A stretch of DNA of 13,446 bases from Pseudomonadota bacterium (lineage in GTDB: Bacteria; Pseudomonadota; Gammaproteobacteria; Burkholderiales; Nitrosomonadaceae). Every line of letters begins with the position of its first letter. Positions within the stretch are counted from its first letter, which is position 1. Under the pieces are notes generated by a model, which ran no database searches, had not been told where the DNA came from, and saw nothing but the letters and a program-made list of their open reading frames with translations. Made by a program: the position numbers and the translations under genes. The stretch is taken from contig JAFEEV010000083.1 of NCBI GenBank assembly GCA_018240935.1, positions 1 through 13,446 of the forward strand, in the 5' to 3' direction. This document shows positions 1 through 6,269 of this stretch, in pieces.

Positions 1-1295
1 GGCGCATTCTCACTGTTGATTTTTGCCGCGACGCAGCAATTACCGACATCGGAATGAACTGCATAAGCAAAATCGACGGCGGTTGAGCCTCTCGGCAGGG
101 TGAGAATTTTTCCTTGCGGTGTGAAAACGAAGACATCGCCGGGGAATAAGTCGATTTTAAGATGCTCCAGGAACTCCAGTGAATCGGTCGAGCCGCTCAG
201 CGTGTCCAGCAAGCTTTGCAGCCACTGGCTGGTTTTTAGGTGTAGCTCATCGAAGTCGCCATCCGAGCTTTTATAGAGCCAGTGCGAGGCCACGCCATTC
301 TCGGCGATGCGGTGCATTTCCGCCGTGCGGATTTGTATTTCAATCGGTATACCGAACGGACCCAGTAACGTACTGTGCAGCGACTGATAACCGTTGGTTT
401 TTGGGATTGCTATGTAGTCCTTGAATTTACCGGGAATCGGCTTGTATAGACTGTGCAACATACCCAGTGCGACATAACACGAAGGTATATCTTTGACAAT
501 TACGCGGAAGCCGTAAATATCCAGCACTTCGGAAAATGACAGGTGCTTTTCCACCATTTTCGTGTAAATGCTGTACAAATGTTTTTCCCGTCCGGTTACA
601 TCCGCATCCAGTCCGGCTTCTTTTAATTTCAGGTTGATGGCTTCGAGAATCTTTCCCACGACTTCACGCCGGTTGCCGCGCGCGGCCTTAGTGGCTTTTT
701 GCAGAACGCGGTAGCGCAGCGGGTAGAAATAGCGGAAACCCAGTTCTTGCAGTTCCTGGTAAATATTATTGAGTCCCAGCCGGTGGGCGATCGGAGCATA
801 AATTTCCAGGGTTTCGCGAGCGATGCGGCGCTGTTTTGCCGGCAGCATGGCTTCGAGCGTCTGCATGTTATGCAACCGGTCCGCCAGTTTGATGAGGATA
901 ACCCGCACATCGCGCGCCATCGCCAATAGCATTTTGCGAAAGTTTTCGGCTTGCGCTTCTTCTTGTGTCTGGAATTCGATTTTGGTCAGCTTGGAAACGC
1001 CGTCGACCAATTCCGCCACCGGTTCGCCGAACCGCTCGCTGATTTCCGCTTTGGAAATATCCGTGTCTTCGACGACATCGTGTAATAAGGCGGCCATCAA
1101 TGTCGGTGCATCCAGATGGAGTTTGCTGAGAATTCTGGCAACGGCAACCGGATGGGAAATATAGGGCTCGCCGGATTTGCGGAATTGCCCGGAATGCGCT
1201 CCCTGGCCGAAAGAATAAGCAATCCTCAGTTGCGCGATATCTTCCGGCTTGAGGTATTGCGATGTTTCTGAGAAAAGAAGTTCTGTTTCGGGCAT
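1..1295 (-). CDS. spoT: Bifunctional (p)ppGpp synthetase/hydrolase, SpoT/Rel type (3' part outside window)
   Basis: Makes and degrades the alarmone (p)ppGpp in the stringent response. Translation from ATG at 1295 gives 431 residues before the window edge; the family is usually about 700-740 residues, so the C-terminal regulatory half is outside. An HD hydrolase domain is N-terminal, with H48 (ISHPVAVARIL) and the metal-binding H72-D73 plus E76-D77 (LHDVVEDTD), so hydrolysis should be intact. The synthetase domain follows, with GREKHLYSIYTKM, DIYGFRVIV and KFKDYIAIPKTNGYQSLH. A TGS domain begins near residue 388 (FTPQGKILTLPRGSTAVDFA). An in-frame TGA at 1305-1307 leaves ATG 1295 as the only sensible start, although no strong ribosome-binding site precedes it. 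It lies downstream of rpoZ on the same strand, the classic order, but 242 bp away. The intact HD residues favour SpoT/Rel over a synthetase-only RelA. Confidence 0.95.
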   Translation of the reverse strand, partial: MPETELLFSETSQYLKPEDIAQLRIAYSFGQGAHSGQFRKSGEPYISHPVAVARILSKLHLDAPTLMAALLHDVVEDTDISKAEISERFGEPVAELVDGVSKLTKIEFQTQEEAQAENFRKMLLAMARDVRVILIKLADRLHNMQTLEAMLPAKQRRIARETLEIYAPIAHRLGLNNIYQELQELGFRYFYPLRYRVLQKATKAARGNRREVVGKILEAINLKLKEAGLDADVTGREKHLYSIYTKMVEKHLSFSEVLDIYGFRVIVKDIPSCYVALGMLHSLYKPIPGKFKDYIAIPKTNGYQSLHSTLLGPFGIPIEIQIRTAEMHRIAENGVASHWLYKSSDGDFDELHLKTSQWLQSLLDTLSGSTDSLEFLEHLKIDLFPGDVFVFTPQGKILTLPRGSTAVDFAYAVHSDVGNCCVAAKINSENA

Positions 1296-1499
1296 GGCGT
1301 TTGATCAATCTGGTGAGCGCCGGTCAAACCGGATTCAGCGCATGTTCTTTAAGGGAGCTCGGAAAAGCTATGGCGCGCGGCCTTCAGCGCGTTGCAATCC
1401 GGTGCAAAAGATTGGCGAACTGTACTTTTCCGCCTAATTACTAATTCGGTCTTATCTGAGTGTTGCTTGTGATTTTCTCAGAATTTCCTCTGTACTGAC

Positions 1500-1516
1500 C
1501 CCGATCGGCAATCGGG
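1500..1516 (-). other. GC-containing hairpin in the rpoZ-spoT spacer
   Basis: CCCGAT (1500-1505) and ATCGGG (1511-1516) form a perfect 6-bp inverted repeat with a 5-nt loop, about 22 bp after the rpoZ stop. No T-run follows on the minus strand, so it is not a clear intrinsic terminator. With the neighbouring dyad at 1526-1547 it may be a processing or attenuation structure between rpoZ and spoT. The rest of 1296-1537 shows no convincing gene; a short CCGGT/ACCGG hairpin lies near 1319-1331. Confidence 0.35.
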
Positions 1517-1525
1517 TTGGCTTTG

Positions 1526-1547
1526 GAACATGTTGCATCACATGTTC
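1526..1547 (-). other. Inverted repeat spanning the rpoZ stop codon
   Basis: Perfect 7-bp arms GAACATG (1526-1532) and CATGTTC (1541-1547) enclose an 8-nt loop that contains the rpoZ stop codon (TGA on the minus strand, plus positions 1538-1540). No T-run follows, so classical termination is doubtful. A role in 3'-end stability or translational uncoupling of spoT is only inference. Confidence 0.4.
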
Positions 1548-1744
1548 TTGGGATTGAGTATATCCAGACCTATTTTGCCTTGTGCTATTTCACGCAGTGC
1601 GATGACGGTTGCCTTGTCGCGTCCGGCTTCCACCAAAGGAGCGGATCCGATGGCCAGCTGTCTGGCGCGTGTTGTTGCGGCTAATGTCATATCAAATCGG
1701 TTCGGTATTGCTTTTAAACAGTCATCAACAGTAATTCGTGCCAT
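1538..1744 (-). CDS. rpoZ: DNA-directed RNA polymerase omega subunit
   Basis: The omega subunit wraps the C-terminal end of beta-prime, assists RNA polymerase assembly and forms part of ppGpp binding site 1 in proteobacteria. The 68-residue product begins MARITVDDCLKAIPNRFDM, the conserved omega N-terminus. It continues with the helix TTRARQLAIG and the conserved DKATVIALREIAQGKI segment. The length is normal for betaproteobacteria. It lies 80 bp downstream of gmk and upstream of spoT, on the same strand, consistent with the conserved gmk-rpoZ-spoT cluster that links guanine nucleotide metabolism, ppGpp and its RNA polymerase target. The ribosome-binding site is weak (GGAA about 9 nt upstream). 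The last codons and the stop lie inside an inverted repeat. Confidence 0.96.
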   Translation of the reverse strand: MARITVDDCLKAIPNRFDMTLAATTRARQLAIGSAPLVEAGRDKATVIALREIAQGKIGLDILNPKNM

Positions 1745-1824
1745 GGTATAAATTCCGGTAATAAGTTATGGGCCGATTTTACAATAAAATGATGCAAAAA
1801 TGATGTCTATCGTGCGTAAATCGC

Positions 1825-2439
1825 TCATGACAGTTCGTTGATAAGCTTACGATGTTTCGCGATTTGACGTTCTTTCTTCAGGCGTTCGGCTTTAATGACG
1901 CAAATTAAATCACTAAGCGCCTCATCAAGTTGATTGTTGATAATAATATAATCGAACTCTGCAATATGGCTGATCTCTTCCCGTGCCGCTGCAAGCCTCT
2001 TCTGAATAACGCCGGCGTCATCCTGTGCGCGTGATTTTAAGCGCGCTGCCAGTGTATCGGCGGATGGCGGAAGAATAAAAACACTGACCGCTTGCGGAAA
2101 AATCTGTTGTATTTGCCGTGCGCCCTGACAGTCGATTTCCAGCAGAATATCCTGCCCGGATGCAATGGCTTGATTGATCCATTGCTGCGAGGTACCGTAG
2201 AAATTGCCGTAGACTTCGGCGCTTTCTATGAATTCGCCTTTGAGAAGCATTTGTTTAAACGTTTCTACAGCGACAAAATGATAATCACAGCCGTTGATTT
2301 CTCCGGTGCGCGGCGGGCGGGTTGTGTGTGAAATCGACAAGCTGAGATTTAAATCCGATTGCAATAATGCCCTAACCAGACTGGTTTTTCCCGCCCCGGA
2401 TGGTGCGCTGATGATAAATAAGCAACCTGCCGTTTGCAT
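1825..2439 (-). CDS. gmk: Guanylate kinase
   Basis: Catalyses ATP-dependent phosphorylation of GMP to GDP in the cytoplasm, supplying GTP and ultimately ppGpp. The 204-residue product has the P-loop APSGAGKTS at residues 12-20. The GMP-binding region follows, with SHTTRPPRTGEINGCDYHFV and EFIESAEVYGNFYGT, then the LLEIDCQGARQIQQIFP segment and the lid-like RLKSRAQDD. Its C-terminal LDEALSDLICVIKAE helix is also typical. Length matches the family (about 205 residues). It starts 35 bp after the stop of the HDOD-GAF gene, so the two may be cotranscribed, and it is followed by rpoZ. In many proteobacteria a yicC-type gene precedes gmk; here an HDOD protein occupies that place. Confidence 0.97.
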   Translation of the reverse strand: MQTAGCLFIISAPSGAGKTSLVRALLQSDLNLSLSISHTTRPPRTGEINGCDYHFVAVETFKQMLLKGEFIESAEVYGNFYGTSQQWINQAIASGQDILLEIDCQGARQIQQIFPQAVSVFILPPSADTLAARLKSRAQDDAGVIQKRLAAAREEISHIAEFDYIIINNQLDEALSDLICVIKAERLKKERQIAKHRKLINELS

Positions 2440-2474
2440 TATTTGGTATCCGTCATATTTGAGAAGTCATTATT

Positions 2475-4094
2475 TTATCTTGAATTGAAAGCTGTCAATG
2501 CTTGGCCTTTTAACGTCCTGATCAAACGGATTTCTTCCGGAGTTATTCCTTCCGGCGCAGCCGATTTACGGTCGGCATAGAATAACCCGATGGGCTTATC
2601 GTTGGTGATAAGGGGGAGCACCATGAAGCTGCGGACGTCCGGAAACAGATCGTTATACCATTGCGGTATCAGTTTGCGGATTTTAGGCGCGCTGGCGTCG
2701 GAAATCAGCAGATCCACATTTCTTCTTAACGCGAAATTGAAGACATCGGTGGCTGATGTGATTGGGAAGCTCAGGATTTTTTGGTATTCCCTGCTGTTTT
2801 CTCCCAGGGAACCCCGCGCGCAGTATTGATTCATTTTGGAATCTTTAAGAAAGAGTGTAATGAAACGAAAACCCAGACTATTATAATAAGTTTCCAGGAT
2901 CAGCATGATCAGACTATCCAATTTATAATGACCGGGTGCCATGATTTCGCTAACATCCTGTACACCGGCCAGTAGCAATGCCGGCGCATTAAACGGTTTG
3001 CCGCTGGGGTGGCGCTGAATTTCCTGCGTATCTTCAATTGCATCGGCATCAATAATCATTTCATCCAATAAGTTTTCATCAACGGGGATGGTAAATTCCG
3101 TATGCGCCGAATCTGCGTTTAATTTTTGGTTTCTATCGGTATCCAGCAAGTTTGCATTGATCAACAGGGAACGCGTTTCCAGTTTGGCGTCCATAAGCAG
3201 CTGATCCAATAAGGATTTATCCAGATTAAGCGCTTTTCCGAAGCGCGTGAGTAATTTGTTTTTAAGCTCCGGTTCTTCCGATGTGTCAGTCTCGACGATC
3301 ATCGCTGCAGCCTTCTCGCTGAATTCGGCTACTTGCTGCATCCATTCCTGCTTGCTTCTCGCAACACCTAAATTTCCAAAAGGCCGGCTCTTGAGTCCTT
3401 GAATGATACTGCCCGGTATGCTCCATTTTTCCAATACGGCTTCGGTTAAAGTATCGAGGTTGAAGCCCAACACTTGCATGGATGCCTGCACCGGCGTATG
3501 TGTGCCTTGCTTAATCAGCGTTATCAATTCTTGGTAAAGATCATGGTCGTAGGCTGCCAGCAATAAGCGTCCAAGATTCTTGAATAAAGCTGTGATGGCA
3601 GCTTCTTCCGCATCGATAAAATTGCTGATTTTAGTGAGTTCGCGGCTGATCATACTGGCTGCGAGCGCATGAATTAGCTCGGTGCGTACCAGCTCGGCGT
3701 GTTTTCCGGACATGCCATCCACCAGCAGCATGGCAAGTGCGCAGGTTTTGACGGAGTTAAAGCCCAGCAGGAAGATAGCTTTGGTGATATTGGCATTGGC
3801 TTTGCTGGATGCGGCGGTCTTAAAAGCAACGGAGTTGGACAAGCGCAGAATTTTTTGTGTCAATGAAACATCGGATAATACGCAGTATGCCAAATGCTGG
3901 ATGGATTGATCGTCGGACGAAGATAACTGGACGATGCGTGCTACGGAGCTGCCGAGAGCGGGGAGATCCGGATCGTTGGCAGCCGTTTCGATCAAACGGT
4001 CTTTGATCGTTTTGGCGCTGCAATTTCTCGGTGTCGCAAAATCCGGAGGGCTGAGTGCGTTTTCCGGTGTAGAGGGTGAGTGAATTGATCTCAT
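2475..4094 (-). CDS. HDOD domain protein with C-terminal GAF-like domain
   Basis: Probable cytoplasmic signalling protein of unknown output. An HDOD domain occupies roughly residues 30-235: DPDLPALGSSVARIVQL (42-58), SDVSLTQKILRLSNSVAF (74-91), LLGFNSVKTCAL (109-120), LFKNLGRLLLAAY (170-182) and VLEKWSIPGSIIQGL (220-234). The HD dyad expected in true HD hydrolases is replaced (KN in LFKNLG), as is usual for HDOD, so phosphodiesterase activity is not expected. Residues about 392-537 look like a GAF domain (FRFITLFLKDS, RSFMVLPLITNDKPIGLFYAD), a possible small-ligand sensor. A charged linker with no clear domain joins them. ATG 4094 has only a weak ribosome-binding site. Its position upstream of gmk suggests cotranscription, which does not by itself tie it to nucleotide signalling. 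No specific gene name is justified. Confidence 0.85.
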   Translation of the reverse strand: MRSIHSPSTPENALSPPDFATPRNCSAKTIKDRLIETAANDPDLPALGSSVARIVQLSSSDDQSIQHLAYCVLSDVSLTQKILRLSNSVAFKTAASSKANANITKAIFLLGFNSVKTCALAMLLVDGMSGKHAELVRTELIHALAASMISRELTKISNFIDAEEAAITALFKNLGRLLLAAYDHDLYQELITLIKQGTHTPVQASMQVLGFNLDTLTEAVLEKWSIPGSIIQGLKSRPFGNLGVARSKQEWMQQVAEFSEKAAAMIVETDTSEEPELKNKLLTRFGKALNLDKSLLDQLLMDAKLETRSLLINANLLDTDRNQKLNADSAHTEFTIPVDENLLDEMIIDADAIEDTQEIQRHPSGKPFNAPALLLAGVQDVSEIMAPGHYKLDSLIMLILETYYNSLGFRFITLFLKDSKMNQYCARGSLGENSREYQKILSFPITSATDVFNFALRRNVDLLISDASAPKIRKLIPQWYNDLFPDVRSFMVLPLITNDKPIGLFYADRKSAAPEGITPEEIRLIRTLKGQALTAFNSR

Positions 4095-4121
4095 CTTAGA
4101 TTGTTTTCAAGAAAAATAGCC

Positions 4122-4142
4122 ATTGGATGATTAAAATCCAAT
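4122..4142. promoter_or_regulatory. Dyad upstream of the HDOD-GAF gene
   Basis: ATTGGAT (4122-4128) and ATCCAAT (4136-4142) are perfect 7-bp inverted repeats separated by GATTAAA, 28-48 bp upstream of the start codon at 4094. Another dyad, AACTAA-AGG-TTAGTT, lies at 4181-4195. The positions suit an operator or a leader hairpin, but no binding protein can be named and no convincing -35/-10 pair was found. Confidence 0.3.
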
Positions 4143-4205
4143 ATCAACACATATAATGTTTTTTATTAGCGGCACAACTGAACTAAAGGTTAGTTGATAA
4201 CAAGG

Positions 4206-4357
4206 TTAAGGAAACGCTGATTAATTGGCTACACGAGCGAATCACTTTGTTGCGCGGTACTCGCTCTCTCGCCTATCTTGCTGATATACCTCGGTTGCTG
4301 TGTTCCGTGCGCCTCGTGCTGCATCTCGTTCGTCCAATTAATCAACGCATTCCTTAA
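4206..4357. repeat. MITE-like element A with terminal inverted repeats and TTAA flanks
   Basis: A 152-bp non-coding segment whose two ends are imperfect inverted repeats. The left end reads TTAAGGAA-ACGC-TGATTAATTGG (4206-4228) and the right end, reverse-complemented, reads TTAAGGAA-TGCGT-TGATTAATTGG (4334-4357). The outer 8 and inner 11 positions are identical. TTAA at both extremities could be a target duplication with termini GGAA...TTCC. The interior (ACGAGCGA..., TCGCTCTCTCGCC) has no coding potential. The ends resemble those of the element at 13065-13211 (pattern GGAArykCTGAwwAA). This structure fits a non-autonomous transposon-derived repeat; the parent transposase family is not identified. 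Confidence 0.65.
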
Positions 4358-4691
4358 AGAATGCCGTATTTCTTGAAATGAATCTGCTGCGATTCTTTTG
4401 CTGAATGAAAGAGTCGATTGGCAGGAGTATTAATACAAAAACTTGCCAACTTCCGATTGTGATCCGGCTGATTGCTGTTGCGGCGGGGAAATGATGAATC
4501 TGGTGGCGCCACTGCGGCGTTTTCATGTACTTACCGGCGTATGTCTGCCGGAATAGCAGCCGGTGCTGCCGGTAATCTCCTATGATTCGGCGGAAGGCTG
4601 TTTCCATATTCCTGAAACAGCCTTTATCAATAATCAATGATGAAGATTATTGCCGTGGACATTTCATCCGGCGGATGAATCCGGCATGTTT
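4358..4691. other. Non-coding spacer downstream of dsbA with hairpins
   Basis: No convincing gene is seen. A 99-codon minus-strand frame (4338-4637) has unlikely composition and runs into the repeat. Hairpins present are AAGGCTGTTTC (4594-4604) with GAAACAGCCTT (4614-4624), an 11-bp stem with a 9-nt loop, and TTCATCC (4663-4669) with GGATGAA (4673-4679), directly after the dsbA stop. There is also a palindrome GTGGCGCCAC (4503-4512) and a set of CCGG-rich stems near 4535-4572. On the minus strand neither of the first two hairpins is followed by a T-run, so either may stabilise the end of dsbA mRNA rather than terminate it by the intrinsic route. Confidence 0.45.
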
Positions 4692-5327
4692 TTATTTTTC
4701 CTTGCGGACTTTTTCCAGCAATGCATCCAAGGTTCTGATGGTATCTTGCGGCGTGCTGCCCATTCTGCCGCTGGTGAGATATTTGCCGTTGATTACCAGC
4801 GCCGGAACACCGCTGAGCTGGTACTGGCGTGACATTTGCGTTGATCGCGACACCTGATTTTGCACCGCGAAAGACTGATAGGTATTTTCAAATTTCTTCC
4901 GGTCGATACCTTGTTTTTCAACCCAATCGAACAAAACGGATTCGTTATTCGGATCAATTTTGTCACGATGGATGGCGTCATATATTTTATCGTGCAGCGA
5001 ACCGGCTATTCCGAGCGCCTCGATGGCATAAAATATTTTTGCAGCCGGTACCCAATTAGGGCGAAGAATCGCCGGTACATACTGAAAACTGACATCACCG
5101 GGGATATTCGCAAGCCAGGTTTTAAGGTGCGGATGCAGGCTGTAGCAATGCGGGCAGCCATACCAGAAAAATTCCAGAACCTCGATTTTATCGCCGCCCG
5201 CCACCGGTTGAGGCTTTGTCAGCGCCGTATAATCTTTGCCTTCGACGATTTCAGCGTTTGCACCGGCCGGATTGAATAAACCAAAACTGAATACTAAGAA
5301 GAAAACTGCAAGGGCTTGACGATTCAT
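4692..5327 (-). CDS. dsbA: Periplasmic thiol:disulfide oxidoreductase DsbA
   Basis: Introduces disulfide bonds into exported proteins in the periplasm; normally reoxidised by DsbB. The 211-residue precursor has a signal peptide (hydrophobic 6-18, likely cleavage after ANA at residue 25). A thioredoxin fold follows, with the redox motif CPHC at residues 58-61 (FFWYGCPHCYSLHPHL). The cis-proline loop is SGVPALVINGKYL, with the V-P pair at 174-175. CPHC is the canonical DsbA dipeptide, whereas DsbC/G types differ and need a dimerisation domain that is absent. A strong ribosome-binding site AAGGAG (plus 5333-5338) sits 5 nt before ATG. It lies 84 bp downstream of the SPOR-domain gene on the same strand. 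A hairpin (CTTCAG 5374-5379 with CTGAAG 5404-5409) lies in that spacer. Confidence 0.96.
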   Translation of the reverse strand: MNRQALAVFFLVFSFGLFNPAGANAEIVEGKDYTALTKPQPVAGGDKIEVLEFFWYGCPHCYSLHPHLKTWLANIPGDVSFQYVPAILRPNWVPAAKIFYAIEALGIAGSLHDKIYDAIHRDKIDPNNESVLFDWVEKQGIDRKKFENTYQSFAVQNQVSRSTQMSRQYQLSGVPALVINGKYLTSGRMGSTPQDTIRTLDALLEKVRKEK

Positions 5328-5411
5328 GCTGACTCCTTAAAAAGTATTTAACGGGTTGCGATGAGTGATGCACCTTCAGGGCAGACGTCAGTGAAATGCT
5401 GCGCTGAAGTG

Positions 5412-6245
5412 TTATTGTATCTTGACGAACTGCGTTTCTATGCCATTTTCCCGCAATGAGGCACTGGTTTGATCGCTATCCGTTTTGTTGTTGAACGGCC
5501 CGATACGGACACGGTACCAGGTTCCTTTCTCGGCCAGATCGATCGCCTGCACCGATGCGAATACCCCGAGCAACGCGAGCCTGGCTTTCATATTTTCCGC
5601 TTCATCATTTTTTCTGAACGATCCAGCCTGGAGAAAAATTTTCTCTTTCGCGGGAGCCGGTGTTTTGACCTGCGGTTGAGGTGTGACCGGCGGCTGCTGT
5701 TGCTGCGGGGGAGGCTGTTTCGGTTCGGCCGGGAGCGCGCGCGGCTGGATAGCGGCGACTTGCGGCGGCGGAGTGACTGGAGTTGTAACGGGGCGGGGCG
5801 GAGCAACGGGCTGCGGCGCTACGGGTGGCGGCGCAATTTCAACCGGCTTGTTGTTATTTTCCGGTGCTTTTGCGCTGACCGGCGGTTGTGCAGGCTTTTC
5901 AGCGGCGCGTCTGAATTCCTGGTCGACTTCAGGTTCTTCGATACCCGGCAGTATTTTGTAAAAATCGAACCGCGGCTTTTCTTCAGCTACGGCTACCGGC
6001 TCTTCCGGTGCAGCTTTTTCCACTGTTTTGGTTTTTTCTGCAGCCGGCTGTGCAGGCGTTTTCTCCGTTGAAGCGGCTACCTTTTCCGTTGGTAAAAACG
6101 GACTGGGGGCGTAATTAAGATATAACCAGATGCCAATTGCACTCGCAATGCCTAAGGCGTAACCGACAAACCCGCCAAAAAAAGCGGAGCCGCCCTTTTC
6201 GGACGAGGATTTTGCTGGCTTGCGGGTTTTATAATCTCGGCTCAT
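5412..6245 (-). CDS. SPOR-domain inner-membrane protein, FtsN-like
   Basis: A bitopic membrane protein that probably binds denuded septal peptidoglycan. The 277-residue product has a short basic cytoplasmic N-terminus (SRDYKTRKPAK), one transmembrane helix at about 22-44 (FFGGFVGYALGIASAIGIWL) and a long periplasmic linker rich in Pro, Ala, Lys and Gln (about 50-198). The SPOR domain is at 201-277 (EKIFLQAGSF, TWYRVRIGPF, ENGIETQFVKI). This domain order is that of FtsN, the late cell-division activator, but sequence alone cannot separate FtsN from other SPOR proteins (DedD-like). The ATG is preceded by AGAAGGA with good spacing. It starts only 24 bp after the argS stop and is followed by dsbA, so the three are likely cotranscribed. 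The argS-SPOR-dsbA order is common in betaproteobacteria. Confidence 0.9.
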   Translation of the reverse strand: MSRDYKTRKPAKSSSEKGGSAFFGGFVGYALGIASAIGIWLYLNYAPSPFLPTEKVAASTEKTPAQPAAEKTKTVEKAAPEEPVAVAEEKPRFDFYKILPGIEEPEVDQEFRRAAEKPAQPPVSAKAPENNNKPVEIAPPPVAPQPVAPPRPVTTPVTPPPQVAAIQPRALPAEPKQPPPQQQQPPVTPQPQVKTPAPAKEKIFLQAGSFRKNDEAENMKARLALLGVFASVQAIDLAEKGTWYRVRIGPFNNKTDSDQTSASLRENGIETQFVKIQ

Positions 6246-6269
6246 GGATATCCTTCTACATTAATTCGA

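Noticed and set aside
868..1308. 146-codon minus-strand open frame
   Set aside because: It lies inside spoT in a different frame; the SpoT frame has clear HD and synthetase motifs, so this is an overlap artefact.
4338..4637. 99-codon minus-strand frame after dsbA
   Set aside because: No domain, no ribosome-binding site that stands out, amino-acid mix unlike a folded protein, and its end runs into the inverted-repeat element.
5469..6071. 200-codon plus-strand open frame opposite the SPOR-domain gene
   Set aside because: It arises from the Pro/Ala-rich linker codons read on the other strand (Arg/Gly/Phe-rich product) and has no recognisable motif.
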